Assembly: GCA_964373665.1 (NCBI GenBank) | Contig: CAYJVM010000005.1 | Coordinates: 1 to 40,754, forward strand | Reading direction: 5' to 3' | DNA from: JACOWB01 sp964373665 | GTDB taxonomy: Archaea > Aenigmatarchaeota > Aenigmatarchaeia > CG10238-14 > SCSR01 | Length of the DNA stretch: 40,754 nucleotides | Part shown: piece by piece, positions 40,436-40,754 of the stretch | How positions within the stretch are numbered: position 1 is the stretch's first letter | How the letters are laid out: the number at the start of each line of letters is the position of its first letter | Program-made: the position numbers and the translations under genes | Notes under the pieces: generated by a model | Database searches by the model: none | Told to the model about the DNA's origin: nothing | The model's input: the letters and a program-made list of their open reading frames with translations, nothing else

Positions 40436-40754
40436 TTAATCACCCCCTCTAGTTCTAACAGCAACATCTGCTGGTTTAGAAAATTGGAAATATGGCTAGT
40501 CTTTATATCCCTTGCATGGGTCATCTGCCGATTTGTTGCAGAATCCTCCCCTATTGCCCCTTTAGGACTAGAGACAACAGAGGCAGTACGATTAGGTTAA
40601 GTAGAATAATAATTCTAGAAAAAGAATATTCAAGCGCACTATTGACCAATTCATATAAACTCATTAAAACCACTTGTCATTTCTAAATAAAACTTTCGTC
40701 TTGTAGAAAAGTTATGGTAACGCACACCCATATAGTTAATTACACAACAGGAGG
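40436..40754. other. Window-end region with no clear gene
   Basis: 319 nt. A 31-codon minus-strand frame (MTHARDIKTS...) ends in a stop that overlaps the 40435 ATG, which may be chance. The last bases read CAACAGGAGG, a plus-strand ribosome-binding site for a gene beyond the window. I see no RNA gene or repeat in it. Confidence 0.4.
40439..40447 (-). promoter_or_regulatory. Shine-Dalgarno sequence for the 40435 gene
   Basis: On the minus strand GGGGGTGAT lies 3 nt before the ATG at 40435. It contains GGTGAT, complementary to the 3' end of archaeal 16S rRNA, so this gene is translated from a leadered mRNA. Confidence 0.6.

Noticed and set aside
1..40754. CRISPR arrays, rRNA genes or integrase-flanked islands
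   Set aside because: No regularly spaced repeats, rRNA segments or integrase-like reading frames were seen anywhere in the window.

Overview
The window is archaeal. Evidence: a eukaryote-type ProRS, archaeal LeuRS, IleRS, HisRS and AlaRS, an Mre11-Rad50 pair, aIF5B, a digeranylgeranylglycerophospholipid reductase (archaeal lipid synthesis), a PIN/ATPase/KH protein of the COG1855 type, a Bud32 remnant, TATA boxes about 26 nt upstream of many start codons (leaderless mRNAs), and an intron-containing tRNA whose gene does not encode CCA. Small compact genes, a split AlaRS and a very incomplete histidine pathway suggest a reduced-genome (DPANN-like) archaeon. That placement is inference; no rRNA is present.

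Layout. 1-1.26 kb: decayed LAGLIDADG homing-endonuclease gene. 1.2-3.9 kb: minus-strand run with ProRS, a tRNA-binding OB-fold protein, small unknowns and a winged-helix protein. 3.97-4.06 kb: hairpins resembling an IS200/IS605 end. 4.1-8.6 kb: mre11, rad50 and a second metallophosphoesterase. 8.6-10.3 kb: aIF5B, minus strand, with its P-loop codons interrupted by 27 nt. 10.4-12.8 kb: small DNA-binding and unknown proteins, mostly leaderless, one broken at an (AG)7 tract. 12.8-15.9 kb: a secreted surface protein with a C-terminal anchor and two small membrane proteins. 15.9-18.7 kb: tRNA-Arg(CCU) with a 15-nt intron, divergent from a geranylgeranyl reductase carrying a 533-residue intein; the two seem to share one symmetric TATA element. 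18.8-21.9 kb: GGCT-like protein, PIN/ATPase/KH protein and a VapBC module. 21.9-25.6 kb: AbrB-hisG-hisD-hisS operon. 25.6-27.7 kb: degraded stretch with a Bud32 fragment, a lipoprotein, a zinc ribbon and a free-standing homing endonuclease. 27.9-40.4 kb: IleRS, a TctA-like permease, a membrane OB-fold protein, AlaRS split in two around a NUDIX gene, membrane proteins (one thioredoxin-like, one SpoIIM-like), LeuRS and a small unknown protein.

The strongest finding is in aIF5B. The 27 nt at 10246..10272 carry two in-frame stops inside the GHVDHGKTT motif. They can fold with flanking codons into an archaeal bulge-helix-bulge (BHB), and cutting each 3-nt bulge after its second base restores the motif exactly. 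I read this as a very small protein-gene intron removed by the tRNA splicing endonuclease. The tRNA-Arg intron in the same window has the same bulge geometry. The second finding is the AlaRS gene, split inside its editing domain with a translationally coupled NUDIX gene between the halves.
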